From an uncultured Blautia sp. (GTDB taxonomy: Bacteria; Bacillota; Clostridia; Lachnospirales; Lachnospiraceae): 64,000 nucleotides of DNA. Position numbers and translations under genes: made by a program. Under the pieces are notes generated by a model that saw only the letters and a program-made list of their open reading frames with translations, made no database searches and was not told where the DNA came from. This document shows positions 61,709 through 64,000 of this stretch, in pieces (the stretch's first letter is position 1; the number at the start of each line of letters is the position of its first letter). Location: contig NZ_CANTKB010000015.1 in assembly GCF_947654165.1 (NCBI RefSeq), positions 1 through 64,000 on the forward strand, written 5' to 3'.

Positions 61709-62517
61709 GACCGTATGACGAAAAAAAGAACTACTTATATGAAAAAATGAAAGCGTATGTCCAAAAGGATGTGTGTATCGCCTTTTCCGGCGGCGTGGAC
61801 AGCAGCCTGCTTCTGGTTCTCGCAAAAAAATGTGCCAAAGAGCAGACCAGAATCTATGCCGTGACCTTTGATACTATGCTGCATCCATCCTGTGATATGG
61901 AAATTGCAAAGCAGGTAGCAGAAGAAGCAGGTGCGATCCATAAAGTTCTGTCTGTGAATGAACTGGAGCAGGAAGAAATACGGTTTAATCCGAAAAACAG
62001 ATGCTACCTGTGTAAAAAGACATTGTTTGTCAGACTTTGGGAATACGCAAAAAGCCTGGGAGTCACACAGATTCTGGAGGGAACTAACGAGGATGATCTT
62101 CATGTATATCGGCCAGGTCTTCAGGCGGTCAGGGAGCTGGGCATCAAAAGTCCTCTTGCCGAGGCCGGATTTACAAAGGAAGAGGTAAGAAGGCTTGCAA
62201 AAGAACTTGGGATTTCCGTTGCAGAGCGTCCTTCAGCACCTTGTCTTGCAACCAGGCTTCCATACGGAGAGGAAATCCGTATAGAGGTGTTGGAAAAAAT
62301 CGCACAGGGAGAGGAATATCTGAAAACGGCAGGATTTCCTACGGTAAGGTTAAGGCTTCACGGAGACGTTGCCAGAATCGAAATACTTCAGGCAGACTTT
62401 CCTTTGTTTTTGGAAAAAAGGGAAGAAATCACACAAAAGTTAAAAGAAACCGGGTTTTTATATATTACGTTGGATATGGAAGGATTCCGCAGTGGAAGTA
62501 TGGATGAAACAAAATAA
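61705..62517 (+). CDS. larE: ATP-dependent sacrificial sulfur transferase LarE
   Basis: 270 residues. The PP-loop SGGVDSS is at 28-34, NRCYLCKK near 98-105, and Cys180 in RPSAPCLATRLPYGE sits at the position of the cysteine whose sulfur is given up in LarE. It thiolates the nicotinate-derived precursor of the nickel-pincer cofactor. It is coupled to larC by a 4-base overlap. Confidence 0.94.
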   Translation: MRPYDEKKNYLYEKMKAYVQKDVCIAFSGGVDSSLLLVLAKKCAKEQTRIYAVTFDTMLHPSCDMEIAKQVAEEAGAIHKVLSVNELEQEEIRFNPKNRCYLCKKTLFVRLWEYAKSLGVTQILEGTNEDDLHVYRPGLQAVRELGIKSPLAEAGFTKEEVRRLAKELGISVAERPSAPCLATRLPYGEEIRIEVLEKIAQGEEYLKTAGFPTVRLRLHGDVARIEILQADFPLFLEKREEITQKLKETGFLYITLDMEGFRSGSMDETK

Positions 62518-62541
62518 AATAAATTTGTCAAGAAAAAATAC

Positions 62542-62570
62542 TTGACACCTGTGTATTCTTGTTGTATGAT
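62542..62570 (+). promoter_or_regulatory. Promoter of ylxM-ffh
   Basis: TTGACA (62542-62547) and TATGAT (62565-62570) have a 17-base spacer, 17 bases before the ylxM start. Confidence 0.88.
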
Positions 62571-62587
62571 AACCAAGGTGATTGCGG

Positions 62588-62932
62588 ATGGAAAAATTTG
62601 TAGAACAAACCTTATTGTTTGATTTTTATGGAGAGCTTTTGACAGCTCACCAGAGAAGAATTTATGAAGATGTGGTTTTAAATGATTATTCTTTAAGTGA
62701 AGTTGCAGATGAGCTGGGAATCAGCCGCCAGGGTGTTCATGATAACATTAAGCGTTGTAACAAAGCCTTGCAGGATTATGAAGATAAACTTCATCTGGTA
62801 GAAAAGTTTGTGAATATCAAAGGGAAGGTCCGCAGCATTAACCAGATATGCCAGGAATATGAAGAACTGAGCAGACAGGAACTGGTTTCCCAGGTGGAAC
62901 GTATTTCCCAGGAGATTTTAGAGGAGTTGTAA
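62588..62932 (+). CDS. ylxM: YlxM/UPF0122 DNA-binding-like protein
   Basis: 114 residues from the ATG at 62588 (AAGGTGATT upstream; a TTG two codons earlier is possible). Its helix-turn-helix resembles sigma region 4 (YSLSEVADELGISRQGVHDNIKR, split as YSLSEVADELG and SRQGVHDNIKR). It is encoded just before ffh in most Bacillota and is thought to act with the signal recognition particle. It is 1 base from ffh. Confidence 0.94.
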   Translation: MEKFVEQTLLFDFYGELLTAHQRRIYEDVVLNDYSLSEVADELGISRQGVHDNIKRCNKALQDYEDKLHLVEKFVNIKGKVRSINQICQEYEELSRQELVSQVERISQEILEEL

Positions 62933-62933
62933 G

Positions 62934-64000
62934 ATGGCATTTGAAAGCTTAACGGATAAACTACAGAATGTATTTAAAAACTTGAGAAAAAAAGGCCGTC
63001 TGACGGAAGCTGATGTGAAAGCAGCCTTGAAGGAAGTAAAGATGGCACTGCTGGAAGCAGATGTTAGCTTTAAAGTTGTAAAGCAGTTTATGAAAGCCGT
63101 ACAGGAACGGGCAGTAGGGCAGGATGTTATGTCTGGTCTGAATCCCGGACAGATGGTGATCAAGATTGTAAACGAAGAGCTTGTAAAATTAATGGGAAGC
63201 GAAACAACGGAGATAGCATTAAAATCAGGAAACGAAGTTACGGTTCTGATGATGGTAGGTCTCCAGGGTGCAGGTAAGACTACGACTACAGCAAAACTTG
63301 CCGGCAAGCTGAAATCAAAAGGGAAGAAACCACTGTTAGCTGCTTGTGACGTTTATCGGCCGGCTGCAATTAAACAGCTTCAGGTAAATGGAGAGAAGCA
63401 GGGTGTAGAAGTCTTCGCTATGGGAGATAAGAACAGTCCTGTAGATATTGCAAAGGCTGCATATGAACATGCAAAAAAAGAAAAATTCAATGTTTTGATT
63501 CTGGATACTGCCGGACGCCTTCATATTGATGAAGATATGATGGCAGAGCTTGCAAATATCAAAGAAGCTATTACTGTGGATCAGACAATTCTGGTAGTAG
63601 ATGCCATGACCGGACAGGATGCCGTGAATGTAGCAGATACTTTCGGCCAGAAGGTAGGGATTGACGGAGTCATTCTTACAAAAATGGATGGTGATACCAG
63701 AGGTGGTGCAGCTCTTTCTATTAAGGCAATCAGCGGAAAGCCGATTCTCTATGTAGGTATGGGAGAGAAGCTTTCTGATCTGGAGCAGTTTTATCCGGAA
63801 CGTATGGCTTCCCGTATTTTGGGTATGGGAGATGTGATGAGTCTTATTGAAAAGGCTCAGGCAAATCTGGATGAAGAAAAAGCAAAAGAGATGGAACAGA
63901 AGTTCCGCAAGAACACATTCGGTTTTGACGATTATCTGGAAAGTATGAATCAGATGAAAAACATGGGCGGCCTGTCCAGTGTGCTGAGCATGCTCCCTGG
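62934..64000 (+). CDS. ffh: Signal recognition particle protein Ffh (3' end outside the window)
   Basis: The first 355 residues are visible, starting MAFESLTDKLQNVFKNL. The N domain is followed by the GTPase with GLQGAGKTTTTAKLAG (G1), ACDVYRPAAIKQL, DTAGRLHIDEDMMAEL (G3) and TKMDGDTRGG (G4). The beginning of the methionine-rich M domain (RILGMGDVMSLIEKAQ and MNQMKNMGG) runs to the window edge. It binds signal peptides and works with FtsY and 4.5S/scRNA. The start follows GAGGAG in the end of ylxM. Confidence 0.97.
   Translation, partial: MAFESLTDKLQNVFKNLRKKGRLTEADVKAALKEVKMALLEADVSFKVVKQFMKAVQERAVGQDVMSGLNPGQMVIKIVNEELVKLMGSETTEIALKSGNEVTVLMMVGLQGAGKTTTTAKLAGKLKSKGKKPLLAACDVYRPAAIKQLQVNGEKQGVEVFAMGDKNSPVDIAKAAYEHAKKEKFNVLILDTAGRLHIDEDMMAELANIKEAITVDQTILVVDAMTGQDAVNVADTFGQKVGIDGVILTKMDGDTRGGAALSIKAISGKPILYVGMGEKLSDLEQFYPERMASRILGMGDVMSLIEKAQANLDEEKAKEMEQKFRKNTFGFDDYLESMNQMKNMGGLSSVLSMLP

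Overview
The window looks like a chromosome segment of a Lachnospiraceae-type member of the Clostridia (low to moderate G+C Bacillota). The evidence is the strong AGGAGG-type ribosome binding sites, near-consensus sigma-A promoters, a bacterial RNase P RNA, a sporulation/germination gene related to sleC, PadR/HAAS and YtrA-type regulator modules, class II GalT, and the clusters dgt-dnaG-rpoD-trmK-nif3 and rpmF-plsX-acpP-rnc-smc-ftsY. The species cannot be fixed from sequence alone.

Positions 1 to about 6645 are the right end of an integrated mobile element that is visibly richer in A+T than the rest. It carries a broken gene at the window edge, a 568-residue protein of unknown function, an inserted IS630-family element, a HerA/VirD4-like ATPase, a small basic protein and a large serine recombinase. 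The element ends inside a gene for a SleC-like spore cortex-lytic enzyme. Only the N-terminal 233 or so codons of that gene remain (minus strand, to 7345), and the last codons of the recombinase are read from host DNA. This resembles skin-type intervening elements and is the most interesting feature of the window.

Positions 7346 to 12300 hold glycerol kinase, a GH78-like protein lacking most of its catalytic barrel, an amidohydrolase and two identical tandem tRNA-Leu(AAG) genes. Positions 12300 to 21015 hold DNA repair and replication genes (nfo, dgt, dnaG), rpoD, trmK, a Nif3-family gene, a TGS-domain nucleoside kinase and rnpB. Two minus-strand genes follow (a DUF815 ATPase and pheA), then a CmpB-like membrane protein, pyrBI, a diguanylate cyclase, aspartokinase, a YtrA-type regulator with its ABC exporter, an ArsR-like regulator, and galK-galT.

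Positions 36300 to 43435 look like one long transcription unit: thioesterase, purine nucleoside phosphorylase, polA, coaE, a metallo-hydrolase, an ACT protein and a PFL-family protein. A PadR regulator with three operator-like repeats drives a HAAS-FtsW fusion. After tmcAL on the minus strand comes a small decayed accessory patch (46.6 to 48.4 kb) with a broken Rpn-family nuclease gene, a 5'-truncated DUF2975 gene and a Cro-like regulator.

From 48.5 kb the window returns to core genes: ackA, a yceD-like gene, rpmF, a lipoprotein, plsX, acpP, rnc, smc, ftsY, a threonine deaminase, a DUF362 ferredoxin-like protein, larC and larE, then ylxM and the start of ffh, which runs off the right edge. 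Most gene boundaries are marked by clear intrinsic terminators. Several promoters sit inside or directly on the terminator of the preceding unit.
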